From Mermis nigrescens (Eukaryota; Nematoda; Enoplea; Mermithida; Mermithidae): a stretch of DNA of 64,000 nucleotides. The notes beneath the pieces were generated by a model that was not told where the DNA came from, made no database searches, and saw nothing but the letters and a program-made list of their open reading frames with translations. Position numbers and translations under genes: made by a program. Within the stretch, counting starts at the first letter, position 1. Every line of letters starts with the position of its first letter. Of the stretch, positions 1 through 11,178 are shown in pieces. The DNA is taken from assembly GCA_036768485.1 (NCBI GenBank), contig JAVLUZ010000142.1, positions 12,805,814 to 12,869,813 of the forward strand, written 5' to 3'.

Positions 1-149
1 TTTGCAATAATTTTGAATTTTGTGCATTTCTTATGAAAACTTCCGAATATCTTCGTTTTTTTCGAGTAACAACGATTCTGCCTACTAAAAGACGTCAAAA
101 TGGCTACTTCAAGCATAATGGACTGATTTTTTGGACAAATTTCGACATT

Positions 150-209
150 TAGGAAAATTTAAGGTTTTCCACCCCCTCCTCTGCCTTAAAATCCTGTATC
201 CGCCACTGC
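150..209 (+). repeat. 3' end of a CAG-GGCGGAT MITE
   Basis: The stretch ends ATCCTGTATCCGCCACTG, the same terminus as the hAT-type MITEs at 6423-6616 and 11796-11965. The left end is probably outside the window. It lies just upstream of the first eIF3b exon seen here. Confidence 0.5.
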
Positions 210-241
210 ATGCAATGTATAGCACGTCGGAAATATTGCAG

Positions 242-3200
242 AATTGCTCGAAGATGTGCTAAGGGCTGAGCCGAACGAGCAAGAATTCATCGATTGCATC
301 GTCGTCATAGACGGATTGCCCAAAGTTGGCAAAGAAAAAGTGGAGAAGTTAAAAATGGTCATCATTAAAACGTTCGGCGGGGCTGAAAAGCGAAGTATTC
401 TGAATGTCTATCACCCCGAAGCGCCCAACGCCGATTTAAATGGCGAAATTACGACCAAGGGCTATATAAATGAACGAAATACATCTCACGTCACGCTACA
501 ACTGTTTCAGATTTTTGTTGAAATGACTAAAAAATAAAACATAATTGGAGGAAAAATAGTTTAAACACTAAAGGTCCAAATTACCTTATGCAAGCGTAAA
601 AATGAGTACGTCATATCTCGGAAGTCCTTCGAAACCGTATTAATACTTATATAGCTTCAATATTGAAAAACTAATTGATAGTTAAAATTTTATTCATAAA
701 CTTCCATTTAACGTGCCAATATGTCCCGTTTATAGGGGTTTGTTGACACGGGAGGTCCGGATAGAAAATCGAACTTTAAAGTAGAAATTTAAAGTCGGAT
801 ATCCTTCAGCCTGTCACTACAAAGTGTTCATGTACGAGTTTTATTCGTGTGCCTCTAGGAAGAGAAAACTCGTTTGCGTTGCGTAGGGCTCGAACCGTCA
901 ACCTTCTGCACCAGGTGCAACGGTGTTTACCACTACGCCACAAGGCGTCTTAAAATTTCAAGAATTTTAAAGATATATTTGGAAAATTTACTTAGATTTC
1001 AAATTAACCCCTTATTTACGCTCTTGGCGTATTTTGTAAGTATGCGCTGGAAATTCCATATCGATTGAATTAATTTTAAATAATTTCAAATTTGAAAGAC
1101 TATAGTACAGGTCGTTTAGATGCACGTGGACAAGATCGGGTATGTTGCAAAATACCTTATATCGTGGCCACTTAATTTCATGTTCACGCTGCTTTTGCTA
1201 GTCAAATGAAGAAAATAATCTGTATAAATTGTATTAAGGGCTTTTATGTCGTTTAACCTCGGTTTTTAAACATTTTCTTCACTTCATTTAGTCACCTGAC
1301 AATATAATTTCATCGATCCGGCTGTTAAGTTTAGATTTTTCCGATCACTTTTTAGAGAATTTCTGGGTATACTATGGCGAAAAATGAGCAATTTTTTCTA
1401 ATTTTATTCAAAATTTAAGGTTTAAATTAAAAAATACATTTTTAAAACATTACCGCTGACTTGTTTTCTCCTCAAAAGTGATGCAGAAAATCTTCTACAA
1501 AGTTAAAATCCGTCAATAATATGTATATGCCCTGTCTCTCTATTTTCTCCATTTAGTACACATACGGACCGGGTTGAAATTTTGCGAGTGATTGGGATAA
1601 ATCGACCGTTTTTAGAGGGGTAGCGGGGTGAAAGCTGAACGAAATTTAAGGTTTGATCAAAAATCGTAGAAGGTTGTCAAAAACAGTGCCTAAAAATGCA
1701 TGTTATCTTACCTAAGATATCCCATCTCATGCCCCTACGATATGGAGTCGTACATAAAGCGCCTCAAAAAAAAATTTTGGGGAGGGGGGCCGGCATACAC
1801 GCACGGCATGTGAAATCTGGGGTGGGCTTAAATTTTAAAGCATATTTTTTGGGCCCGAAATTGGTGGGTACGCGTCATACAAGAGCATGGGCGGCGAGGC
1901 GGGAAGGTAACACCCCACGTACCCCTGAGCTCCGGAAAACTGACAACTATGTATACAGCCATTTGGGCCGAAAAATCACCGCTATATACCCTTTTTCGGG
2001 TCGAGAAAATTAGCTATATTGCCTTTTTTGGTTCAGAAAAACTAGCTACATAGCCTTTTCTGACTTTCGAAATGATATACAGCTATTTTTTGACCCCAAA
2101 ACGGGCCAAATAGCTATTTCTAGTTTAAAAAGGCTATGGGGAGTGAAACAATGAGTGGGGTGAACCCTCCTCCCCCACCGAAATCCCTTAACATCAAGAA
2201 TGGCCCCAGCCACGTGGGGAGTTGGGTGGTGGGGGGGTGTAAAGACCTTCATTTTGGTCGAAAAAACACTCAAAACAAAATTGTTATGAAAATTCGGGTG
2301 AGGATTAAACATGACTTTAGGGAGACCAGGGACGACCAATATAGGGCGGGGGACCGCCCATTCCCCTGGGACACGTAGGCTTAGGCTTAGGCTTAGGCTA
2401 AGGCTTAGGCTTAGGGTGCAATCGTGACTAGGATTAGTAGGTTTTGTTAGATAATAGTTTCACTCGAAATTTTATTTAATTTTTTCGATTCGTACCGAAT
2501 TTTTTTTGAATGTGATGCGGTTTTTTAGAATTTTTCCTCGAATTTGCAGCTATTGTTTTCTGGAATTCGATTGTAAAGAGCACGCGATCGAAGCGGTTCA
2601 GTTGAGCGGCTTTAAATTGGACAAGACTCATACTTTAACCGTAACTTCGTTCAAGGACTTCGAGAAGTAGTTTTCAAATATTATTGACTTTCGCTTTTTT
2701 TAAATTAAATTTTAATAATTATTTCTTAAAACAATAATTTATTGTTAATTTAAGCGGTTTTTCAATTTGGCGTTCGAATTTTCTGTAAGATTGTTGATTT
2801 TCTTAAGCAAAGTATGAAAATCTATTATTTTCGTAAAAATAATTTGAAATTATACCTATTATGAATTTTTTAGGAATTTCCTGATTTTTTGCCGATTTCT
2901 CCATAAAGTCTATGTTTTCGTTATATAAATGTCTTACTCTACCTTATTCAGGCTGCAGAATACCGACGATTTAGAAAATTGGGAGCCGCCTAAACGTCGC
3001 CCGTACAAAAATAGAGTAAGAACGTAAATAGTACATGATCTTGGGGAGGGGATTTAAGGGTTTCCAGCCTTCAGCCCCCCACCTTGAAGTTCCGTCGAAA
3101 AGGTGCTGTTTTAAGCATATTTCGCTATGTATCTCATGCAAAAAGTGTAACATTTTTGGCGCTTTGCTTCAGACGACTACTCATTTTTTACCATACGCGG

Positions 3201-5795
3201 TTAAAACGTTCTGGTATTTTCGGAATTTTTGTGTTTTGTTTTTACCGTTTTTGAGCCCAAAACAGTAACTTTGAAATTTCATTCCTCTTCTAGAATTCTC
3301 GTACTGTGCATTTCTCAGTAGGATTCATGTGTGCCTGCATGCGGGTCCGTGTTTGGAGGGGCGGGGCGGCCGCCCCCTCTTGGCGAAAAAAATTTCCAAA
3401 AGGTTAGTTTATGCAAGAAACGTTTCGGCCAAAAATTGAAGGTGTTCGCCATCCGCGCCTGAAATTTTTCGATTATCCCTCGTTTATTTATCTTTTGATT
3501 TCTCATTTCTCAAGTTTGCTTATAGCTCCATTCCGTAATTCAATCGTTCCCATCGTCGTGCCGTTTTCTTCCCTACATGTCTTTATTCCTTTTTTTATTT
3601 TTCTGATCCTTTGCCGGTCGACAAGACTGTTTTAAATTTTTTAATAAATAAATTCCTCGTGAGTACCCGGGAGACTACGTATTTGATTGGCGCAAACGCG
3701 TAACAGGGGTTGGGGACTCCCCCACCCACAGTCAAACGTCGCCCACCCATCCCGATCCCAAAGCCCGGAAATTTTTGATTCCTCCCCCTATAGGCGGGCG
3801 ATGCCGGGCCACTTGGGTTACCGCGTAGCCACCCGGTAGCTCTAGACCCATCGGCCGGTGGCATTTCGGTTGTCCTTTCAATTGACTCGGGGGGGGCGGC
3901 TCCCCCTCCCTCAGCCGCCGGCTGGTTATGCCCCCTTATCTCGGCCTCTAAAACTTTTTCCGCTAGACGAAATCCAAAAAAAGAATTTTAACACAGCACT
4001 CTTTTCAAAGTCACAAAATAATTTCTACCGTAATTAAGCTTAGGATCGGCTCTTATGGTATAAGCAATAACCTACTTACAAAGTTATTATTTATTATTTT
4101 TAGTCAAACAGTCGCCGAGTTATTTAATTTTTGAATTTTGCACGTTTTCGCACGGCCGCTCGAGGGTTAATTTGTGTTATAACTCGATTCTGGTTCATAA
4201 AAAGAGAAGCAAAAGCAATTTTGGAAATAAATAATTGCGCCTAAAGCGTCGGAAAATTTCGGCAAATTCTTTATGTTGCTTAAACTTGAGTTGGGCCACT
4301 TGGAACGCGAAATTATGCAACAACAATAGATTCGAGCATGAAGCGCTTAAAAATTTTGAGCCCATTTCTTACGTCAAAAGTATGCTTAAATCTTATCGGC
4401 CGTCGTTCAAATACGCTTCTAGAATTTTTAAATTTTTTCCTTCGGAAAATCCGTGTACAAAATATTCGTATTGGAAAATTTTGGGGAACTAGTTTCCCTA
4501 CAGTGCTCGCCATGGAACGTGACGCACTATAACCGTCAGATTTATACTAGATGATGCGCTGCGAGCGCCAGCGTTTCGTCTATAATGTGCTATCATCTCT
4601 TTTTTATTATTATAGGATATTTATCTGTATCATGCCGTTAATCTGGCGATGCGGATGGCGCAATTTAACTATTAATAGCAACAAGAAGAAGGAAGCACGC
4701 ACGTGAATGCTGGAAGTGCGCACGTGAATGCCGTTCTAGATTCAGGCGAGCCAACATTAAAATCAATATTTAGCAATTAATAGCGCCAATGAGTAGGAAG
4801 CGCGCACGTGAATGCCGGAAGTGGCACGGCATTCACGTGCGCGCTTCCTCTGCTGGCACTATTGACAGCTAAATTGCGCCATCCGCATCGCCACATTTAT
4901 GGCATGATACAGATAAATATCCTATAATAATAAGAAAGAGATGATAGCGCATTATAGACGAAACGCGGCGCTCGGTCGCATCATCAATATAAATCTGACG
5001 ATTATAGTGCGTCATCTTTCATGGCGAGCACTGTATCACCCCGCTTTCTACGCGTCCATTTTCGAACATCCGGGTAAATTTGGGTCTTCGCCCCTTCGTC
5101 GGCAAATGCCGAATTCGCCACGGACTATTGCTAGTATATAGCCGGTGCCTATTTCTAGGGCAACCTTAGATCCTGGCTGTTGAACCCCGACTGCCTCGAT
5201 CAGTTCGTGCTTCAGTCGGAGGGCGGCGATAAAGTGGGCGTCTACTGGAATACTTTAACCGACGCTACGAAAGTGACCGAAAAGATGGTACGCGCGATTC
5301 ATTTATTCTTACTGTAGCGGAGCGATTCGCCTTACTTTAATAATAATAATATTAATAACTGTATTTTAATAATAATAATAAAAATATTAATAATAAAAAT
5401 AATTTTAATAATAATTTACCAACGTGTTCAGCACTGGTCCGATACGATCGTGCGATGGTCGCCATTCGGCACGTATTTGGCCACCGTGCACAAACAGGGC
5501 GTTGCTTTGTGGGGCGGGGATAAGTTCGAGCAGATTATGAAATTTTCCCACGCCGGTGTGCAATATTTGGATTTTTCGCCGTGCGAAAAGTAGGAAATTT
5601 ATACCAGTTTACACTGCGCCACTTTGCACTACCCTTTTTACCGTCTCATATATTCAGTTACGTAGTAACGTACGCCCCTCCGAGGGCCAGATACGCGGAT
5701 ATGACGGACGCGATTAAGATTTGGGTGGCTAGGACGGGCGAATTGAAGATGACCGCTCCGGCCGGCGACTCGATCAAGCGATGGCCCCATTTCAG
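242..5795 (+). CDS. eIF3b: Eukaryotic translation initiation factor 3 subunit B, partial gene (six exons)
   Basis: Subunit B is a scaffold of the eIF3 complex on the 40S ribosome, with an N-terminal RRM and a beta-propeller. Exons read from the sequence: 242-461, 2550-2666, 2952-3015, 5159-5287, 5432-5589, 5658-5795. The first gives the RRM start ([14 protein letters not shown]). The second gives FLEF and GFKLDKTHT. The third gives [11 protein letters not shown]. The fourth starts GNLRSWL. The fifth gives [26 protein letters not shown] and FSPCEK. The sixth gives VVTYAP, IKIW and WPHF. These match the order of motifs in animal eIF3b. Junctions from exon 2 onwards are GT-AG and keep phase. Exon 1 begins after TATTGCAG, so an earlier exon lies before the window. 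Exon 1 has no GT donor at its expected end (see findings). I could not find the rest of the propeller or the C terminus, so the gene is either cut here or continues beyond very long introns. Coding exons are visibly GC-richer than the introns. Confidence 0.9.
700..949 (-). repeat. tRNA-derived SINE, in eIF3b intron 1
   Basis: On the minus strand there is an A box TGGCGTAGTGG (930-940) and, 33 bases on, a B box GGTTCGAGCCC (886-896), the two halves of a pol III internal promoter. The acceptor and T stems do not pair, so this is not a working tRNA. The unrelated body running to about 700 fits a tRNA-headed SINE. The 3' end is not defined. Confidence 0.55.
1690..2370. repeat. Composite G-rich repeat block in eIF3b intron 1
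   Basis: This block holds G-runs and a phrase TTGGTGGGTACGCGTCA that recurs at 25230 (and, altered, at 42510), plus repeated short units of the type 'tagctatatagcc'. No frame in it looks coding. It is read as overlapping non-autonomous element fragments. Confidence 0.4.
2376..2416 (+). repeat. Short (TTAGGC)n array
   Basis: About seven tandem copies of TTAGGC, one altered to TAAGGC, end in TTAGGGTGC. TTAGGC is the telomere repeat of nematodes, while TTAGG is that of most arthropods. Here it is internal, next to a G-rich repeat block, and may be a plain minisatellite. Confidence 0.7.
3330..3960. repeat. GC-rich repeat block in eIF3b intron 3
   Basis: This is the GC-richest stretch of the first 5 kb. 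It has GGGGCGGGGCGGCCGCCCC at about 3358 and CCGCCGGCTGG at about 3916, terminal-type motifs shared with the GGCGGAT MITE families. No credible coding frame or rRNA similarity was recognised. Confidence 0.35.
4501..5033. mobile_element. Tc1/mariner-type MITE with long inverted repeats
   Basis: The element begins CAGTGCTCGCCATGGAACG and ends with the near reverse complement (ATGGCGAGCACTG). TA is present on both sides (4499-4500 and 5034-5035), the target duplication of Tc1/mariner elements. The arms pair over about 200 bp, including the ATCTGTATCATG segments and the GCGCACGTGAATGCC motifs near the centre. It has no transposase frame. It sits in the last intron before eIF3b exon 4, ending about 125 bp upstream of that exon, so the intron transcript could form a long hairpin. 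Confidence 0.85.
5333..5416 (+). repeat. (TAA)n microsatellite
   Basis: Imperfect TAA/AAT repeats fill the short intron between eIF3b exons 4 and 5, just before the acceptor at 5430-5431. Confidence 0.85.
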
Positions 5796-5922
5796 GTGAT
5801 GTGCGCGTAACGCCTACTATATTAATACTGTATACTGTCTGGGATGGATGCGCGTGGTCGGGGCTCACGCCGGCGGTGAAATTTCATAAATCCAAACCAG
5901 TATATTTAATCTTTACGGATTA

Positions 5923-6010
5923 GGCACGTAGCTGGCCGTCCTATTTTTGGGGGGGCGATATCAATTTTGGGGGACTAAGCCCAAAAATAACACAAAATAA
6001 CGTTTAAAAT
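5923..6010 (+). repeat. Copy of the 'ACGTAGCTGGCCGTCC' repeat family
   Basis: The stretch CACGTAGCTGGCCGTCC followed by TATTTTTGGGGGGGC recurs at 6958, in reverse at about 51840-51908, and altered at 63577. It marks one end of a dispersed non-autonomous element. Confidence 0.6.
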
Positions 6011-6422
6011 GTCATATTTTTCCGATTTTTCTGGATTTTGCGTTGGTACGTGTCTGTTACAGGTTTTACTATTCAAACGACGAAAATGGTTAGAATAGCC
6101 TTCAAAACGATTTTTCTTTAGTAATATCGATTTTTTATATAATTATTTATACAATTTTGATCGCATTATGTACCTTTTAACGCCGGCAAATAAAAAATGG
6201 ATCAATTTTTGGCGCTTTTTGAGTGAAAAAGCGGAGAAAATTGTTTTCGCGCCCAGGTCCGTAGCAGTCAAGGGGGTGGGAGGGACTAGTCCTAAAATCT
6301 TGGTAGAGAGTATTTTTTGCAATGGTCTCAAAATTGAAAATTCTGGAAGCGCATTTGAAATATCGGCAGAATTGATTTCAGCACGCCTTTGAGCTAATAA
6401 TTGCGCTAGATTTATTGTTTTT

Positions 6423-6616
6423 CAGGGGCGGATTTAGGGGGGGGCGGGGGGCGGCCGCCCTCCCCTATTGGCCTCAAAATAGTGCGCAAAATTAACGATT
6501 TTTGAGCGATTTTTAGCGATTTTCTGGTTAAAACGGCCAATTTTTCCGCCCAAGTCAGGGTTCCGCCCCCTTCTTAGGTACCGCCCCCCCCTAGGAAAAT
6601 CCTGGATCCGCCACTG
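6423..6616 (+). mobile_element. hAT-type MITE, GGCGGAT family
   Basis: The element is 194 bp. It starts CAGGGGCGGATTTAGG and ends CTGGATCCGCCACTG. A perfect 8-bp duplication TTGTTTTT flanks it (6415-6422 and 6617-6624), as expected of hAT transposition. The interior is shared with 11796-11965, 33511-33724 and 34901-35093. It has no coding capacity. Confidence 0.88.
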
Positions 6617-6957
6617 TTGTTTTTGTATAACATTTTGTTTTTATGTTAAAATTTTCTGCAGCTCTGCGCGGAATTATATATATCTACCGTATTATTTTTT
6701 CCTGGCAAGGATCCCATAAAGTGTTAAGCGGGTTAATTACAGCCAAGCCCAGATGTACTGCTTATTAATCATTTGTAAACCCATTTTGCGCACCTTAATT
6801 TTTGGATTCGATTCTATTCAAATGTATCTTTTTAAAACTTAAATTTTCTTCTCTTATGTTTAGAACTTTCTGAGAAAAGCTAAAAAAACACAATTTTTTG
6901 CCTATCTACCGGTAGTTGTGAGATATCTGACTGCCAACATTTTTAGTCCTTTCTGAG

Positions 6958-7130
6958 CAGATACGTAGCTGGCCGTCCTATTTTGGGCATACCAACACCA
7001 ATTCTTGGGGGGGGGGGGGCCTAAGCCCAAAAAGGCCAAAAATAGCACAAAGAACGTTTAAAAAGTCCTTTCTTCCGATTTTTCTGAATTTTGGGGGTCC
7101 GGACCGCGTTATTCCCCCAAGAGATACGTC
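6958..7130 (+). repeat. Second copy of the 'ACGTAGCTGGCCGTCC' repeat family
   Basis: The stretch starts TACGTAGCTGGCCGTCC, has a G run at 7008-7018, and shares AAAAGGCCAAAAATAGCA with the copy near 63640. It is the same family as 5923-6010. Confidence 0.55.
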
Positions 7131-7662
7131 CATGTTTCTGAGCCTGACACGCTGGAAAAATTTTGACATTATTACCGCTTTCGTCCTCACAAACGATGCG
7201 GAATACGTTCCTCCGGCGCAAACTAGCCGGACGTTAGCCCGTCAGGCAGTGATCGGACTAAGTCTCGGCCTCGGCCTCGGCCTCGGCAAGCCTCGGCGTT
7301 TTTTGGAGCCTCGGCCTCGGCGCCGAGGGCGAAGCTGAAAAGTGCCGAGGCGCCGAGGGGCTAAAATCAAATTTGAATAAGTTTAATATATCCGTTAAAT
7401 ATTAACTATTTAGAATGCATCTGCAGTACACAGGTGTTTCTTACCTATTGGCTTTCCTTATGGTTTTAGGCGCGTACCCAGTTACACCTAGTTACATACA
7501 GCAAAGTGCCAATTGATATTCATATGATGATTAACTTTTATTTCTCATGCTCGCTACATGGATTGGAAAGTACAGTGCAGAGAAAATAATCGTAATGTTA
7601 AACACTTTGTCTAACTAAAATAAATGTTTATATGTTAATTGTTGTTAGCCAGAATTCTGATT

Positions 7663-7900
7663 TTAATCTGATGAAGCAGATAATTCATCATCAAAATCCA
7701 GATCATCTGAATCAGAATTAGCCTCATCCATTTCGCCTTGTTGTGCTATCGCATCATCGTCGTCGTCATCATTTATCAGATTCTTTAAAGTCACACTATT
7801 ATAACCAACTGCTTTGAGATTATGCTTTACAAAAAGGAGTTTTTGAACATTTGTCTGTCATTCATTCACCACAGCTTTTCTATTCTTCCCACCGCATTGT
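7663..7900 (-). pseudogene. hAT transposase C-terminal remnant (left arm)
   Basis: On the minus strand the frame reads AGGKNRKA, then an in-frame stop, then NVQKLLFVKHNL and an acidic tail with DDDDDD and DLDFDDELSASSD before a TAA at 7663. The series 'AGGK...R...NVxKLLF...N' matches the C-terminal dimerisation region of hAT transposases. The part upstream of about 7900 is not recognisable. Confidence 0.65.
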
Positions 7901-8181
7901 CATGAATTATTTTTTATTTTAGAGCTTTTGTGTATCAGTATCACTGATTAAGTATCCTACCGACCTTCCTGCATAGCATATAGTTCCTATTTTAATCCTG
8001 AACGTAGAGCTCAGGCTCGTTTACAGGGGGATTGGGGAAAAGTGCCCCTTTCGAAATAAAATGTGAGAATAAACGCGAAAGACTTTTCGCGCTTGGCGTT
8101 GAATTTCACAATGATTAATTTGTAGCAACCAAGCGTCTTCTTTTGCTACATGGATCGGAAAGTACAGTTGCTACATACAGA

Positions 8182-8357
8182 GATGGATTTAGGGGCGCCG
8201 CTCCCCATTGGCCAAAATCTTTGGCGAGATAAAAGAATGGATATGCAATTTGCAATGATTTTTGGTCGTCGGTGACCATAATTTGTCAAAATTTTTCCAG
8301 GCGCTGCGCAACCGGATGATACCAATTGATGACATTTATTTACTTTCTTGGCGACTT
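8182..8357 (+). repeat. GGCGCC-type element fragment inside the hAT
   Basis: This stretch and 19021-19200 share GATTTGCAATGATTTTTGG-like text and CATTTATTTACTTT. The start 'GGATTTAGGGGCGCCGC' resembles the 5' end of the GGCGGAT families. It is truncated on the right by the next element. Confidence 0.45.
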
Positions 8358-10528
8358 GGGCCCGGTTTCACCATAAGTTTACGATCGCTAAGAGTCATAC
8401 GACTTCCGTTTTACTGGAATATCGGGTTTCACCATCTTTTTATGACTTATGAATTACGACTACAGAGTTATGAGTAACGAGCAAGGGGTTAAGAGTTCGT
8501 ATTACGAGGGTTTCACCAGGATTTCCGTAGGACTCATAAAAACTCATTTTTTATCGAGTACTTTTTGGACCTTTTACGAGTACTCGTAATAAAATGTATA
8601 TGTTGTCTGTTGCGTATGACATTCTTTGTTGAGTCATTGTCTCATGTTGAAACAGCATAATTCTGCAATTAATTGCAGATTTTATGCCGCTCGGTAGAAA
8701 AACATGAAAGTAGTTAAGAAATGTTTAGAATTTAGTCAACAAGAATTAATAGACTGTCAGAAAATTTATAACTCTAGAATAAAAACGAAAATAATAATAT
8801 TAGTAATAATAATAATGATGATAATAATAATAATAATAATAATGACTATAATAATCATAATAATAATACTAATAATAAGAATACTACTAATACTAATAAT
8901 AATAATTATTATTATTATTATAATAATACTAATACATAATAATAATCAATAATGATAATAATAATAATAAAACAATAATAATAATAATAATTATTATTAT
9001 TATTACTATTATAATTAATAAACGAAATCAATTAAATCATCGAGACGTTACGAAGCTAAAAGTATATCACAGCGTATTTTTTTAATTTTCAAATTCAACA
9101 AATCATTCTTAGGTGTCATTAATACGTATATAAATATACAGTCGGCTCTTTTTCGAAGATGTGATGAAATTTCAATTTTCAGAAATCAATTGAAACTATT
9201 GATTTCCGCAATTCATACTAACACGTCGAGTGATTGTAATATTTTTCATTAAAAGCTGCGAACATTACTAACTAGGGCCAAAGAAATAAAATTTCGAATT
9301 ACTACTCAAGAATGCAGCTTAAAAATCGAATTTTATGGGATTTCTCTAAACATTTTTTGAAAAATATATTATTTTTTCAATGCTAATCTTCTTACACTTT
9401 ACATAAGCGGCCAGTATATGTATTATTCAGGTGTGTGCACGAAAGTGAAACAAATTGAGAAAAACAAACCAGAAAACTATTAAACGCACTGGTCTGCCAC
9501 TTTCGAGTCCTATGGACCTCTTTTGATCCGTGATAATATTACAAAATTTACGAATTCTGTTCACTCGAAATATCGATCGTAATATTTGGTAAACCGCCTG
9601 AAGCCGTTATTCGTAGAAAAGCACTCGTGAAAAGTACTCGTAGAATTCGCAAGTCGTAGCCCGTGGCTCGTAAATCTTACTTTTGGTGAAATGGAAATTT
9701 GTAGCACTCGCAGCCACGGTTTTTTTTGTACTCGGCAAAGATTTTTCCCGATGTACAAAAAGACTTTTCGGGACCGTCTTTGTACATGTACAAAGATTTT
9801 TGGGATAAAAATTGCAAAAAAGGTCTAAAATTTGGGAAATTTCGGCGCTTCGCGCCGAAATGAGTAATTGTGTGTCTATATATTTTTATAAGCAGAAATT
9901 GCATTTCAAAAGTAAAAATGTCAAATTTTTCGGCGCTTCGCGCCGTTTTAAGACGATTCTCAGTATTTTTACCCTTAGAGACCCAGAAATTAGCTAAAAC
10001 ACACTATGAAAAATTGGAGAACTCTGTTTTTACCACACTAAAGTCGCTGCTATACCATATTATAGTGCCCAAAAATTTTGTGTGTACAAAATGTACAAAG
10101 ATTTTAGGAAGACAAAACTGTAAAGTAGTAAAATTTCCACATTTTCGGCGCTTCGCTCAGTACTGGATAAATTATTTGTCCTATATATCTTTGAAATGGC
10201 AGAATTTGCATTTAGAATGGAAAAATGTCAACATTTTTTGCGCTTCACGCCGTTCGATAATTTTTAGTATTTTTAGCGTCAGAAACCCAGAAATTAGCTA
10301 TATATACACTACCAAAGATCGAAAACCCTGTTTAACCACACTAAAATGCTACTGTACTGGATAGGACAGCGAAAGATTTGCATGTATCAAAATGTACAAA
10401 GACTTTAGGGACTTATCTTTGCATGTACAAACGGACTTGTACAAAAAAGAAAACACTGCTCGGAGCCTGTACTCATGAAACCGCCACCCGTAACTCCTAA
10501 CTCGTAGCTTTGTGGTGAAACCAAGCCC
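8358..10528. mobile_element. Nested element with GGGCYYGGTTTCACCA ends and internal tandem hairpin units
   Basis: The left end reads GGGCCCGGTTTCACCATAAG. The right end, reversed, reads GGGCTTGGTTTCACCACAAAG. Inside are a long AAT-type microsatellite (8786-9020) and about three degenerate units of 200-300 bp (9780-10380). The units contain TGTACAAAGA and a hairpin, perfect at 9841-9859 (TTCGGCGC, loop TTC, GCGCCGAA) and decayed in other copies. No transposase was found. A short relative with the same termini lies at 40750-40975. Confidence 0.65.
8786..9020 (+). repeat. (AAT)n microsatellite
   Basis: ATA/AAT triplets run for over 200 bp with a switch from AAT to ATT. The apparent Ile-rich frame across it is a by-product. 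Confidence 0.9.
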
Positions 10529-10982
10529 TCGAAGCCCTTTTCTGTTCATGTAGGTTTCGAAACAATTTTAACAGCAGAAACAGCTATTTTGCATAGTTTT
10601 CTTCATCTTCAATAAAAAAATTAAATGTTTTGCATCAAATGCTATAATACAGGAAATCAAGCAGAATCATGCTTCTAGACGTCTATCCGCCTTAATTGTG
10701 CAGAATATCTCGGCTCTTCGCGCCAGATTTTTGCCAAAGTCTTAGAAATTTGATGGTGCCAACAGCAGTAAAATTCTGCAATTGTAAGGAACATGTGACT
10801 TCAAAAGTGATTTTTTTGTAGAGTATGCCCAGTCTACAACTGCCAAACGATGCTGTTTCGCGCGTTGAGGGCAAACTTTTGGACCTGAAAGTTGACTTCT
10901 TTGGAAAAGTTTGTATGCCGCCCCTCGCTACTGGATAGATCAGAAAGTAACAGTAATTCTCGCACTCGTCTGCTACCATAAA

Positions 10983-11178
10983 ACGTTCAAAGACTCTTCT
11001 TTGTAAAGCACAATCTCAAAAGCAGTTGGTTATTAATAGCGTGACTTTGAAGAATCTGATAAAGTGTCTGACATTGCGACGATAACGCGATAGCACAACA
11101 AGGCTGAAATAGATGAGGCTGACTTTGATTCAGAGTGATTCTAGATTTCGATGATGAATGATTCTGCTTCATCAGATT
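10983..11178 (+). pseudogene. hAT transposase C-terminal remnant (right arm)
   Basis: The plus strand reads NVQRLFFVKHNLK and later DDNAIAQQG. It is the inverted, more decayed partner of 7663-7852, with several stops and frame breaks. Its direction, towards the right terminus, shows that both tips of the hAT come from the same transposase 3' end. Confidence 0.6.

Noticed and set aside
857..949. Functional tRNA gene on the minus strand
   Set aside because: A and B boxes are good, but the acceptor and T stems do not pair and the anticodon loop lacks T at position 33; reported as a SINE instead.
3640..3960. rRNA or rDNA fragment suggested by high GC
   Set aside because: No conserved rRNA motif was recognised, and the text shares termini with G-rich MITE families.
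8704..8952. 82-codon Ile/Met-rich frame
   Set aside because: It runs into an (AAT)n microsatellite; the non-repeat part is too short to judge.
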